Source: Isoetes taiwanensis (Eukaryota; Streptophyta; Lycopodiopsida; Isoetales; Isoetaceae). From it: a stretch of 64,000 nt of DNA. Below, in pieces: positions 46,975 to 56,199 of this stretch. Under the pieces are notes generated by a model. The model had not been told where the DNA came from. It worked only from the letters and a program-made list of their open reading frames with translations, and did no database searches. The position numbers and the translations under genes were made by a program. The stretch lies in the NCBI GenBank assembly GCA_021234155.1, contig JAJEKV010000422.1:60001-124000 (forward strand), given 5' to 3'. Within the stretch, counting starts at the first letter, position 1, and each line of letters starts with the position of its first letter.

Positions 46975-48129
46975 ATTCCAGAGGCATTGGAACCATTAGC
47001 GGTGCCGAACGCTAAGTGGGAGGTCATCAGCATGGACTTCATAACGGGGCTTCCAAGGACAGTAAGAGGGAAGGATGCTTTGATGGTAGTGGTCGGCAAG
47101 TTGTCAAAGATGGCACACTTTGTGCCTTGCAGGACCACCGACACAGCTATGGATACAGCGAAGCTCTTCACCAAAGAAATCTTCAGACTCCATGGCATGC
47201 CAAGGGAGATCATCTCCGACAGAGATCCAAAGTTCATGAGTGCCTTTTGGCAAGACCTCTTTGCAACGATTCAGACGAAGCTATCCATGAGCACGGTCTA
47301 TCATCCTCAGACGGATGGGCAAATGGAGCGGACCAACAGAATTTTGGAGGATATGCTACGAAACTATGTCTGGAACAAGCAAGGTATGTGGGAAGAATTT
47401 ATTCACTTGGTGGAGTTTGCGTATAATAGCACCAAGCAGGAGTCATCCCAAATGTCGTCGTTTATAATCAACTACGGCTACCAATGCCTAACTCCAGACA
47501 CTTGGTACAATCCCGTGTCAAAGGTAGAGGTTTCGCAGCAAATGTTGGCCGACATGCAGCAGCTGGTGGAAGAAGTTCGGGGATATCTTCTTGCAGCAAG
47601 GAGTCGACAAAAGAGCATCGCCGACAAGCATCGGACAGTCAGAGAATTCCAAGTTGGTGACGACGTATGGCTCAAGATCAAAGTGAAGCAGGCGAAGCTC
47701 CGCATTGGAAATTGTAAGAAGCTTGCTCCAAGGTGGGCTGGACCCTTCAGAATAGTCAAGAGAGTAGGTAATCAATCCTACAGATTGGATCTACCAGCAC
47801 ACCTAAAGATTCATAAAGTCTTCCACGTGAGTTTGTTGAAGAAGCATACTCCAAATCCAGATGAAGTCTTGGACACTCCAACGTTGTTGGAAATGACAGA
47901 AGAGCAGCTGGAAATAGTTCCAGAATTGATTCTTGATAAAGCCTTCAAGAAAACAAGGAGATCAAAGTTTCTCCAATATTTGGTTACGTGGAAACACTTG
48001 CCGGTGGAAAACGCGACATGGGTACTTAAGAAGGATCTAATAAAGCAGTACCCACAGTTTATGGAGCAATGGGACGGCAAGGTCATCTCCGAGGAAATCG
48101 GCTCATGCATGTCGATTTGTGTAGATTAA
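46975..48129 (+). CDS. Gypsy element 2 integrase core and chromodomain
   Basis: In frame with the preceding zinc domain after one stop. The catalytic core has SMDFITGLPRT (Asp 1), ISDRDPKFMSAFW (Asp 2) and TDGQMERTNRILEDML (Glu). The GPY-like module reads LAPRWAGPFRIVKRVGNQSY and LKIHKVFHVSLLKKH. The C-terminal chromodomain (about 47930-48070) reads ELILDKAFKKTRRSKFLQYL, VTWKHLPVENATWV, KQYPQF. Chromovirus chromodomains bind methylated H3 tails and steer integration to heterochromatin; this is family knowledge. The 380-residue frame is intact. Confidence 0.92.
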   Translation: MPEALEPLAVPNAKWEVISMDFITGLPRTVRGKDALMVVVGKLSKMAHFVPCRTTDTAMDTAKLFTKEIFRLHGMPREIISDRDPKFMSAFWQDLFATIQTKLSMSTVYHPQTDGQMERTNRILEDMLRNYVWNKQGMWEEFIHLVEFAYNSTKQESSQMSSFIINYGYQCLTPDTWYNPVSKVEVSQQMLADMQQLVEEVRGYLLAARSRQKSIADKHRTVREFQVGDDVWLKIKVKQAKLRIGNCKKLAPRWAGPFRIVKRVGNQSYRLDLPAHLKIHKVFHVSLLKKHTPNPDEVLDTPTLLEMTEEQLEIVPELILDKAFKKTRRSKFLQYLVTWKHLPVENATWVLKKDLIKQYPQFMEQWDGKVISEEIGSCMSICVD

Positions 48130-49017
48130 TGTCTTTGTGTAGTTAAGATTAATCTACGCATGCAACCTATGCTTGGTATGGGTTGCATGCGTTGTTACCG
48201 ATGATGAGACCACTACGGTGATCTCTAGGACGTGGTGTAATGTCAATGTAGGCATGACCGCGGTTCCGCTTGGATGAGTTGGAAGGTAGATTAGAAAGTC
48301 TACTTCTGTCCCACGGAAGTAGACGACCTCGAGAGATAAGAGGTCATTCAGGAATGCATTGATACGAGAGATAAGAGGTCATTCAGGAATGCATTGATAG
48401 GAAAAGGACCTCTAGTCAATGCCTACGGGCCGGACCCTATCCTTCACGCCCCATATACGGGAAGGACCCTATCCTCCACGTGGGCAACTAAAGGTGTAGG
48501 CATGAGCGCCATATAGGCATTATAGGGCGCTGTCTCCTCGGCCACGATGGAAGAAGCATCCTCTTCCTACGCCGGGAGATTAGCCATGCATTCATGTAGA
48601 TAGATGGGGTGGTCACCTTATATTTATTAATAATTAAAATGGTACTAACGTAGTGTCGACCTGCAGGCCAATAGAGCACTTCGGAGGGCAAGGAGGTCGA
48701 GCTACAAAGACTTGCAACACAAATTTTGTTGGAATGTGTTGCAAGGAATGAAGAGTACCTCGAAGCATAACTGTATATGGAACTGTTAAATTTTGATGTT
48801 GTGATAAGTGAACTAATAAGTACTTTGTTTTAATGGAAGTAAGAATGGATAAGTTATTTGATAATGTAATGATGTAATAATGTTTTAAAAATATTACCTT
48901 AGGGTAATCCTAATAATTATGTAAGTATAATAGTAATATATTGGATGCATCAAGTTGATTGCAGGTTAGGAAGATCCCAAGGTGGGGAGACCCACGATGC
49001 TGCGGACAACATCATTT
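48130..49017. other. Non-coding 3' region of gypsy element 2
   Basis: Between pol and the PPT; no gene seen. Includes a perfect 36-bp tandem duplication with core gagagataagaggtcattc (48331-48402) and a short repeat of ggaccctatcc. Confidence 0.6.
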
Positions 49018-49031
49018 CAAGGTGGGGACAA
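49018..49031 (+). other. Polypurine tract of gypsy element 2
   Basis: caaggtggggacaa immediately before the LTR start TGTGACGT. Confidence 0.8.
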
Positions 49032-50619
49032 TGTGACGTTCCAGCATAGTATACGGTCCCAGGACGTATACTGTACTGCCTCGTCATGCGTACACGCCAC
49101 CTCGACTGACGTGTACGCCGACGTGTAGCCAGGCGGGTAGCCCCTAGGGGGCAACTTGCAAGGTATGTGCATTTATTAATGTGCACATTTACCAATGCGC
49201 ACATTTATCTAGGTGCACATTTTCCCATGTGGACACTTTATGCCACCTAGTCATTAAAGGCAAGTGGGCCACACCCATTTATCCCACATGCTTAAAGGGA
49301 TAATTGGAAACCCTAGCCCTAACCCCTTGTCTATTTAGGTAAAGGAAACCCTAACTTGCCATTTTCGTCCATAGGGTTTTAGGACTCTGTTTTGCTTGCT
49401 CCAGGAGTCAAAACCGCCTCCCAGACTCTGTCTGAGCGATTTGACTCATTAGTTTCCCTATCTAGCTCCATCTTCTAGCAGTTCAGCAGGATGGTCGAGT
49501 TCAGAGCAGGAGGAGCGAGCCAGGGATCAGGTATTTAGTCAATTTAATAGCCTAAACTGTCTTCTAGTCACTGTATCAGTAGGTTTAGCCTATTAAATTG
49601 CCCATAGCAGCCATTTAGATTCCCAGATACCAGACTCTAACTAAAGAACCTAACTCTATGATATAGATTAGATCTAGTTCTTTAGTTCTTCTGTGATGTA
49701 TATGGATGATGGATATCTGTGAACTTATTGTATTGGGAAGGGGGGTAGAGACCCTAAAGCTTAGTAGTTGATGCTCCTAGTTAGCCTCTCTAGCACACTA
49801 TAGATTCGGCCTGTGTACAAGAACCACACCTGGTTGTGGGTGAAGGGGCCAGACTGGCTTATAAGGAGGTTCGTGTTCTGACTCTTGAACGATTCCTCTG
49901 GTGTGTAAGGCCTACCGGGGATCACTGTAGACTAGGTCTAATGGCTTGCCACTGCGTGTGGGCAAGGCATGGGCTCGACACCCGTGGAGTGATACGTCAC
50001 TCTCCATTGGGTTCAAGTCGAATAAGGGCAGTGGCCCTCTAGTCACCTTGAGTCAGCACGTAGATCTCTGGAGGGAGAGATCCCTACCTGCCCCATCAGA
50101 ACTGGGGAGATGCAACCCAGGAATAGCCCCTTTGGCTATGCATCCGGCGGGCTACAGTCAGGTCCTAATACTTTTCAACCTACTTTGCAAAGTGTGCACA
50201 GGAGGGGCGGATGGAGTGGACAACCCAAAGCCATGTTCCTATGCCAACCCAATCCATTGCCATGAATTCTGTCTGCAATGAACTCTGGAGACCCAAGCCG
50301 TCAGTCATCCCTTGAGTCTGAGCCTTGGGTAGGAATTCCCATGTGATGTGCTGATCTTTGTCTATGCAGATATGTGATGAGCCATCCTTCGAGATGGCTA
50401 TGTGATGTTGATGTTGTATACTAACATGTACGTTTACGCTTTCGCAGCTAGGTAGGCCCTGAGGGAGACAGGGTAAAATGATCCCTTCATTCTTCCCACT
50501 GGAACTCATCAAGGTTGCAGTGACATGTGGAGGGCCCTGTATCAGTTTGGAGCTGGTATGGGGGATGAACTCCTGTTTGTATACGGTGAGTGCACCGTAT
50601 ATGAGTAGGGGACGTCACA
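49032..50619 (+). repeat. 3' LTR of gypsy element 2
   Basis: 1588 bp. Begins TGTGACGTTCCAG and ends GGGGACGTCACA. No flanking duplication is found in the window, as expected when the 5' end is absent. It closely matches 55109-56197 in opposite orientation. Confidence 0.92.
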
Positions 50620-51190
50620 CTGCCCACTTGAACAACTCCGCCTGCATGCCATCAAGGTCTGGTGCTTTTCCATTGGCTAGACGTTGCAGCCCCTGCGCTA
50701 CCTCCACCTCTGTGATTTCCAGCACTGGGCCCTGATGAGGGGGTAATGCCGCCCGTGCACCCTCAGGGTTGTAGAGCTGCTATAGGTATTGCCCCCACTG
50801 GTCTGGAGTGATGTTTCGTGTGGGCGGCATTGGCCTCCTGAGCACTTTTCGCCAGAAGGTCTTGGGATGTCATTCCAGAAGGAAGATGATGGGTCGCAAT
50901 GTACCTGGCCTTTCCAGCCTTAAGGAAAGTGCGGTATTGCTTGACTGCATCCGGGCGTATAGCAGGATCTATGACTTGGCGGAGCCAGCGTTCGCGTTCT
51001 TTGCACTCGACATCGAACCACTGGTTACGCGGAAAGGCCGTAGCTCTCGAGGTTTACCCGGGGCGACTTCTCCCAAAACATCTCTCTGCAGTAGCCCTGA
51101 GGACGTCAATGAGCCTGCTGCCTGCTGCTCCAGCGTTGAGCACTGTGAGATGCTTGCCAGGTCCTCCGTAATGAAACTCCAGGGATTATG
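50620..51190 (-). pseudogene. LINE (non-LTR retrotransposon) fragment
   Basis: Minus-strand frames contain NQWFDVECKERER, the conserved end of LINE endonuclease regions, then KQYRTFLKAGKARYI-like sequence. The start of the reverse transcriptase reads EITEVEVAQGLQRLANGKAP and DLDGMQAELFKWA (RT block 0/1). It is cut at 50619 by the gypsy LTR, which therefore inserted into or next to it. Frameshifts show it is dead. Confidence 0.75.
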
Positions 51191-51194
51191 ATAT

Positions 51195-51827
51195 AAGTCA
51201 TAATATAAGATATTTTCTTGTAATACCACCTTATTATTATTATTTTGGTTCAAGAATGTTGTATACATATTTGCAAAAATGAGCGATGTCAAGCATTGCC
51301 AAACATCTTGTATGTATATACGATAGGTCTGTTTATATTATAGTGTATTTGCTATTGATCCACAAGGAAAATGCAAATGCTTAAGATTTTGTTTTGCCTA
51401 TTTATTAAACTACAGATAATCCGCAACATTCGAGTTAATGTCATTAATTGGTTTTGAATTGAATTGAATGTAACAACATTTGAGTTAATATCATTGATTT
51501 ATTTAGAATTGAGTTGAATTGGAACATCTGGTATCACCTACTAACGAATGGCATAGCCTTATGAAGTTTGATCAAGTTGGATTCAATGCATTTTGTAGAT
51601 ACTGATGCCTTCAAGTGGTTTAATCTGAGTAGGTCATGGTAGTTGTTGTTGCAGTTTCTAAGCTCACTGGTTATATTGGTTAAAGTAACCTTATTAGGAC
51701 ATTGAGTTATTTTGGTAGAGGTTCGAGCTGTATGTTTTGTGGGTTTATGTTTTATTCAGATGGGCCAACTTGGTGGTGAGGAAACAAATACTGTATGTTT
51801 TGTGGGTTTGGGTTCTTTGGGGGCGCA
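51195..51827. other. Upstream region of SnRK2 gene
   Basis: AT-rich intergenic DNA, presumably holding the SnRK2 promoter. A 16-bp repeat gtatgttttgtgggtt occurs at 51730 and 51791. Confidence 0.4.
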
Positions 51828-51900
51828 TCGTTATGAGCTTGTTAAGGATATTGGGTCTGGAAATTTCGGCGTTGCAAGCCTGATGCGGATTCTAAAGTCT
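51828..51900 (+). pseudogene. Partial duplicate of SnRK2 exon 1
   Basis: Encodes [20 protein letters not shown], almost the same peptide as true exon 1 ([20 protein letters not shown]), 160 bp upstream of it. The nucleotide differences are mostly at third codon positions, so it derives from a diverged kinase copy and not a fresh duplication. No kinase continuation follows. Confidence 0.75.
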
Positions 51901-51962
51901 GTGACTTGTGCTACTTTGGGTCTTTTTTGGTAGTCGGTTTGGTTTCTTCGGTTACAGGTTAT

Positions 51963-52510
51963 ATGGATGTGCCGGGGATGCACGATACAGATCGATATGA
52001 GCTTGTCAAGGATATTGGTTCGGGAAATTTTGGTATTGCCAGACTGATGCGGGACAAGAACACTAAAGAGCTTATAGCAGTCAAGTATATAGAACGGGGC
52101 GAAAAGGTATGTTGAGCTCATCAAATTGCTGTATCAATCAACACGGTCAAAATGATAATGATTTTGGGATTTTATTTGGATGCTGCAGATTGACGAAAAT
52201 GTGCAAAGGGAGATCATTAACCATCGCTCACTACGGCATCGTAATATTGTGAGATTCATACAGGCAAGCTCAATGATTTTTTAAAATGAATTTGCCTGTA
52301 AACATAAAACATGCAGGATATATTTACTTAGTTGAGGTTTATGCTCACTACAATTAATGTTCCATTTTTTGAACATGTATGGGCTGCGAATTGCTGTATC
52401 TGGTTCAGGTTATGTTGACTCCAACACACCTAGCCATAGTCATGGAATATGCAGCAGGCGGCGAGCTTTTTCAACGGATTTGTAATGCGGGTCGTTTCAG
52501 TGAAGATGAG
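51963..52510 (+). CDS. SnRK2 (OST1-type) Ser/Thr kinase, first three coding exons
   Basis: SnRK2 kinases act in abscisic acid and osmotic stress signalling. Exon 1, 51963-52106: [17 protein letters not shown] with the Gly loop GSGNFG and catalytic-Lys strand [10 protein letters not shown]. Exon 2, 52189-52263: [15 protein letters not shown] (helix C Glu). Exon 3, 52409-52510: [20 protein letters not shown] and [11 protein letters not shown] (hinge). Phases fit. The donor of intron 2 is GC (cag/gcaagc), a minor but known type. The fourth exon is not found in the window. Within about 30 bp of exon 3, sequence of the opposite-strand H3-bearing element begins, so the gene either has a huge intron or is disrupted. 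The N-terminal residues before RYELVKDI resemble subclass III members. Confidence 0.88.
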
Positions 52511-52672
52511 GTTTGTCCTGCTTTCCTTATACAAGATTCCTGACTATGTTGAAGTCCAAATGGGAATTGGAAGACTAATTTGAGGGTTTGAGCATGACTG
52601 GATTATCGAATGAACCTATTGTAACAAACTAGAGATCCATTGGATATAGCATGGTGAAGAAAATGCTAGGAG

Positions 52673-52739
52673 GTCTCACACGTTGCGCCCAGATCAAAAC
52701 TTGGAGTCTTGGTTTTGCTCCTGGCGCGACGTGTGAGAC
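52673..52739 (-). repeat. 67-bp hairpin repeat, downstream of H3-like gene (1)
   Basis: Starts gtctcacac and ends gtgtgagac. Outer arms pair over about 19 bp (cacgt-gcgcc) and an inner stem pairs caaaac with gttttg. Confidence 0.85.
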
Positions 52740-52872
52740 ATCTGCCCTATTTTGGTCAAAACTTATCCAATTTGGGTGATCTAAGATTCTAAACATGCTA
52801 GACTCATCGAGTTAGGCAGAATTAACCCCTTACTTGGTCGATTTGGAGCTGTTTTGGGCTAATTTGGATATG

Positions 52873-52939
52873 GTCTCACACATTGCGCCCAGGCCAAAAC
52901 CTGGAGTCTTGGTTTTGCTCCTGGCGCGACGTGTGAGAC
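52873..52939 (-). repeat. 67-bp hairpin repeat, downstream of H3-like gene (2)
   Basis: Same unit with few differences, starting 200 bp from copy 1. Confidence 0.85.
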
Positions 52940-53080
52940 ATCTCACTATTTACTCTAGAAATGTCCTATTTTACTAAAACAAAAGCTGTTACTTGCTAAC
53001 TCAGCTTAATTAAGTAAGATTACACATGTAATCTACTCAAAAATTCTTTGTATTAACAAAATTTTCATCATTTACAAAAT

Positions 53081-54439
53081 TTACGGGCGTTCTCCCTTAA
53101 TTATACTGGCCAATTGCATATCTTTCCTCATTAATGTTACTCGCTTGGCATGTACGGTGCAGGCTGTGGAATCTTCAAAGTGCTGCACTATCTTTTGCTC
53201 GGCCGCTTCCTGTAGTGCCAGCAGCATTTCGTCTGTTACCCTCATGTCGGTGTTAAACTCCTGCATTACTTCTCTAACTAGACGGGCGAAGGGGGCACGA
53301 GGGATTAAGAAGCCGAAGCTGCGCTGGAAGTGCCTGATTTCTCGAAGAGCTCATCTCTCGTTCTCCTTTCTGCTGGCTCTCTTCTTCGCGGGCTTCTTGG
53401 GAGGCTTGGGCTTCTCTGGCGGCGGCCTTAGAGTCTGCTTCTTGGATGGCACTCCACCTTCGACGATTCTGACCCTGTTCTCCTGGTAGTAGGAGCTGTA
53501 AGCCTCCCACTTCTTCATGTACGCGTTGTGCTCCCTCATCTTCCTCTCGTAGACCTTGATGGGGTCTACCACATATGATTCTCGGGCAGGTCGTGGCTGT
53601 TTCTTCCTGTCCCAAGTTGGATATGGCGGAGGCTTCTGCACTTGTTCGATGGGGTCCGCCTGTTCTTGATCCACCTGCTCTTCCCCTGGGGGCTTAGAAG
53701 AACTCCCACCTGCACCCTTGGGGTCGAAGTCTTCATCTTCGGAGTCGCTTGAGGGCGGAGGCTGGTCAGCTGGTCGCTCCTCGATGATGAGCTTTGTTCG
53801 TGGAACCTTCTTGAGTTTCCTTTGGCCCGCCTCCACGAACTTCCCTTTCTTCTGCTTCAGTGCCTCGGCCTCTTTGGCCTCCTGCTCCTCCCTCTTCCTC
53901 TTCTTTTCTGCCCTCTTCCTCTCCCGGCGGCGTTCTTTCGCTTCATGCTTCTTGATCCACGCCGCGAGCTCTTCTTCTTCGGTTGGGTCGAGCGTCGGCT
54001 CCCTTTGTTCTTCTTGCTCCTCTGCCTCCTTCTCGCGAATCCAGGCTTCGAGTTGCTCCTCGATGGTTGGCTCGGGAGTCGGCTGCCTCTGCTCTTCACG
54101 AGCCTTGGTTCTCCTTTCTCGCTCTGCTCCCTCCTCTTCCTGAATTTCTCGCTCTATTTGCTCGTATACTTCTTGGGTTTCTTCATTCATTGAATCCGGA
54201 GATCCAATGTCTTCTTCGTCGATTACTTCAGTTGATGCCTGGGATCCGTGCTCCTCCTGTGATCCCTGCTGGGATCCTTCTGCTTGGTGCTCCTCTGAAG
54301 TTGTTCCCTCGCTTGATGAAGACTGGTCTTTTCTGTTAAGAAGGCGCTCCTGAAGCATCCGCTATATCAGGCTCGGATCTTGGGCACTGGCTGATCCATC
54401 AGGTCGGGGAACTCGAGCGGTCTGCTTGGTCCGGGCCAT
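53081..54439 (-). pseudogene. Histone H3-like protein with a long charged insertion
   Basis: 453 codons with two in-frame stops (TAG at codon 26, TGA at codon 363). Residues 1-9 are MARTKQTAR, identical to the canonical H3 tail with Lys4; position 9 of the mature tail is Val instead of Lys. Residues about 30-360 are Glu/Lys/Arg/Pro-rich, with an internal repeat (EEQLEAWIREKEAEE / EEELAAWIKKHEAKE). Residues 364-452 are a whole histone fold: [62 protein letters not shown], ending KGERP. Loop 1 has the length of replicative H3. EIRHFQ, LIP-AP and TLMRKD recall plant CENH3. The role would be a nucleosome component encoded by the element; that is inference. The stops make this copy non-functional as read. 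Confidence 0.85.
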
Positions 54440-54532
54440 GTTTGACGGTTTGTCGATCCGAGGTCGGTGCCAAAAGATCGCCTTAGAAAGCGGGAGCAGA
54501 AGCGGGGAACGTACAAATGAGGGGGGTCTACA

Positions 54533-54545
54533 TCTATTTATAGCT
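54533..54545 (-). promoter_or_regulatory. TATA box of the H3-like gene
   Basis: The minus strand reads gctataaatagat, about 95 bp before the ATG at 54439, inside the element leader. Suggests an internal promoter separate from the LTR. Confidence 0.55.
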
Positions 54546-54643
54546 TGGGCAATTTTTGGTCAAAATTCAAGTTGCTCTATTTAATGTGCCATGGCATCTA
54601 TTGACTTAAAACATACACTTATTTCAGAGTTTTCTAAGTACTG

Positions 54644-54710
54644 GTCTCACACGTTGCGCCCAGGCCAAAACCTAGAGTCTTGGTTTTGCTTCTGGCGCGA
54701 CGTGTGAGAC
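54644..54710 (-). repeat. 67-bp hairpin repeat, upstream of H3-like gene (3)
   Basis: Same unit and orientation as the downstream pair, about 100 bp upstream of the TATA box. Confidence 0.85.
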
Positions 54711-54835
54711 ATTGTACATTTTTGACTAATTTATGTGATTGTAATATACCATTCTAGCTAAATCTTATCTTAGGACTCGATCTAGCATGTTACTTTTCTG
54801 AAATTCATCAAGTTTTAAGGTGTTTATGGCCCAAT

Positions 54836-54902
54836 GTCTCACACGTTGCGCCCAGGTCAAAACCTGGAGTCTTGGTTTTGGTCCTGGCGCGACGTGTGAG
54901 AC
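54836..54902 (-). repeat. 67-bp hairpin repeat, upstream of H3-like gene (4)
   Basis: Same unit, 192 bp from the previous one. Confidence 0.85.
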
Positions 54903-55095
54903 CTTCTCGCTTTAGAAGGATTTGGCTCACTATTTTTAATCTTTTTATGTTCCAATTCTCTTAACTATTGCTAGCTTAGCATATACTACAAAAATGAGAA
55001 ATTTTTTTTCCCCATTTTTCGAGTTTTGAGGATCCTATCAAGTTAGTACTACTGGGAGCATGGTCAGTGCTTTGCTCTTGATCTCCATGAACATT

Positions 55096-55108
55096 GCTCT
55101 GATACCAC
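55096..55108 (-). other. Primer-binding site of the H3-bearing element
   Basis: The minus strand reads GTGGTATCAGAGC directly after the LTR terminus ACGTCACA; initiator tRNA-Met type. It shows the LTR is oriented as a 5' LTR feeding into the H3-like gene. Confidence 0.88.
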
Positions 55109-56197
55109 TGTGACGTCCCCTACTCATATACGATGCACTCACCGTATACAAACAGGAGTTCATCCCCCATACCAGCTCCAAACTGATACAGGGCCCTCCA
55201 CATGTCACTGCAACCTTGATGAGTTCCAGTGGGAAGAATGAAGGGGTCATTTTACCCTGTCTCCCTCAGGGCCTACCTAGCTGCGGAAGCGTAAACGTAC
55301 ATGTTAGTATACAACATCAACATCACATAGCCATCTCGAAGGATGGCTCATCACATATCTGCATAGACAAAGATCAGCACATCACATGGGAATTCCTACC
55401 CAAGGCGCAGACTCAAGGGATGACTGACGGCTTGGGTCTCCAGAGTTCATTGCAGACAGAATTCATGGCAATGGATTGGGCTGGCATAGGAACATGGCTT
55501 TGGGTTGTCCACTCCATCCGCCCCTCTTGTGCACACTTTGCAAAGTAGGTTGAAAAGTGTTGGGACCTGACTGTAGCCCGCCGGATGCATAGCCAAAGGG
55601 GCTATTCCTGGGTTGCATCTCCCCAGTTCCGATGGGGCAGGTAGGGATCTCTCCCTCCAGAGATCTACGTGCTGACTCAAGGTGACTAGAGGGCCACTGC
55701 CCTTATTCGACTTGAACCCAATGGAGAGTGACGCATCACTCCACGGGTGTCGAGCCCATGCCTTGCCCACACGCAGTGGCAAGCCATTAGACCTAGTCTA
55801 TAGTGATCCCCGGTAGGCCTTACACACCAGAGGGATCGTTCAAGAGTCAGAACACGAACCTCCTTATAAGCCAGTCTGGCCCCTTCACCCACAACCAGGT
55901 GTGGTTCTCGTACACAGGCCGAATCTACAGTGTGCTAGAGAGGCTAACTAGGAGCATCAACTACTAAGCTTTAGGGTCTCTACCCCCTTTCCCAATACAA
56001 TGAGTTCACAGATATCCATCATCCATATACATCACAGAAGAACTAAAGAATTAGATCTAATCTATATCATAGAGTTAGGTTCTTTAGTTAGAGTCTGGTA
56101 TCTGGGAATCTAAATGGATGCTATGTGCAATTTAATAGGCTAAACCTACTGATACAATGACTGGAAGACGGTTTAGGCTATTAAATTGACTAAATAC
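55109..56197 (-). repeat. Partial 5' LTR of the H3-bearing element
   Basis: Matches the reverse complement of 49525-50619; about the first 490 bp of the LTR are missing at its outer end (right side). Confidence 0.9.
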
Positions 56198-56199
56198 TG

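Larger units (their letters stand above)
41540..50619 (+). mobile_element. Ty3/gypsy element 2 (chromodomain type) with extra ORF X, 5' end missing
   Basis: Order: ORF X, gag with zinc knuckle, protease, RT, RNase H, integrase, chromodomain, non-coding region, PPT, 3' LTR. RT before integrase identifies Ty3/gypsy and the C-terminal chromodomain a chromovirus. The 3' LTR is the same family as the solo LTR at 22665 and the partial LTR at 55109. No 5' LTR or PBS is found upstream of ORF X, so the left end is deleted or rearranged and the left limit is set by convenience. Several frameshifts and stops make it inactive. It abuts a LINE fragment on the right. Confidence 0.85.
52540..56197 (-). mobile_element. 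LTR-element remnant carrying a histone H3-like gene
   Basis: Minus-strand order: 5' LTR remnant (56197-55109), PBS, 656-bp leader with two 67-bp hairpins and a TATA box, H3-like ORF (54439-53081), and a tail with two more hairpins. The right limit of similarity is near 52540, judged from homology to the copy at 60100-60660. The LTR is the TGTGACGT family, about 98 percent identical by eye to the 3' LTR of gypsy element 2 where compared. No gag or pol remains. It lies in the SnRK2 intron after exon 3, opposite in orientation. Confidence 0.75.

Noticed and set aside
49032-50619. Second solo LTR
   Set aside because: No flanking duplication, and a PPT sits directly before it, so it is the 3' LTR of gypsy element 2.
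53718-54339. Several open frames on the plus strand opposite the H3-like gene (Ser/Leu-rich)
   Set aside because: They are the complements of a Glu/Lys-rich coding strand; no motif or conservation supports them.
53081-54439. Calling the H3-like protein a true CENH3
   Set aside because: Loop 1 has canonical H3 length and the tail starts MARTKQTAR, unlike CENH3; only parts of the fold resemble CENH3.
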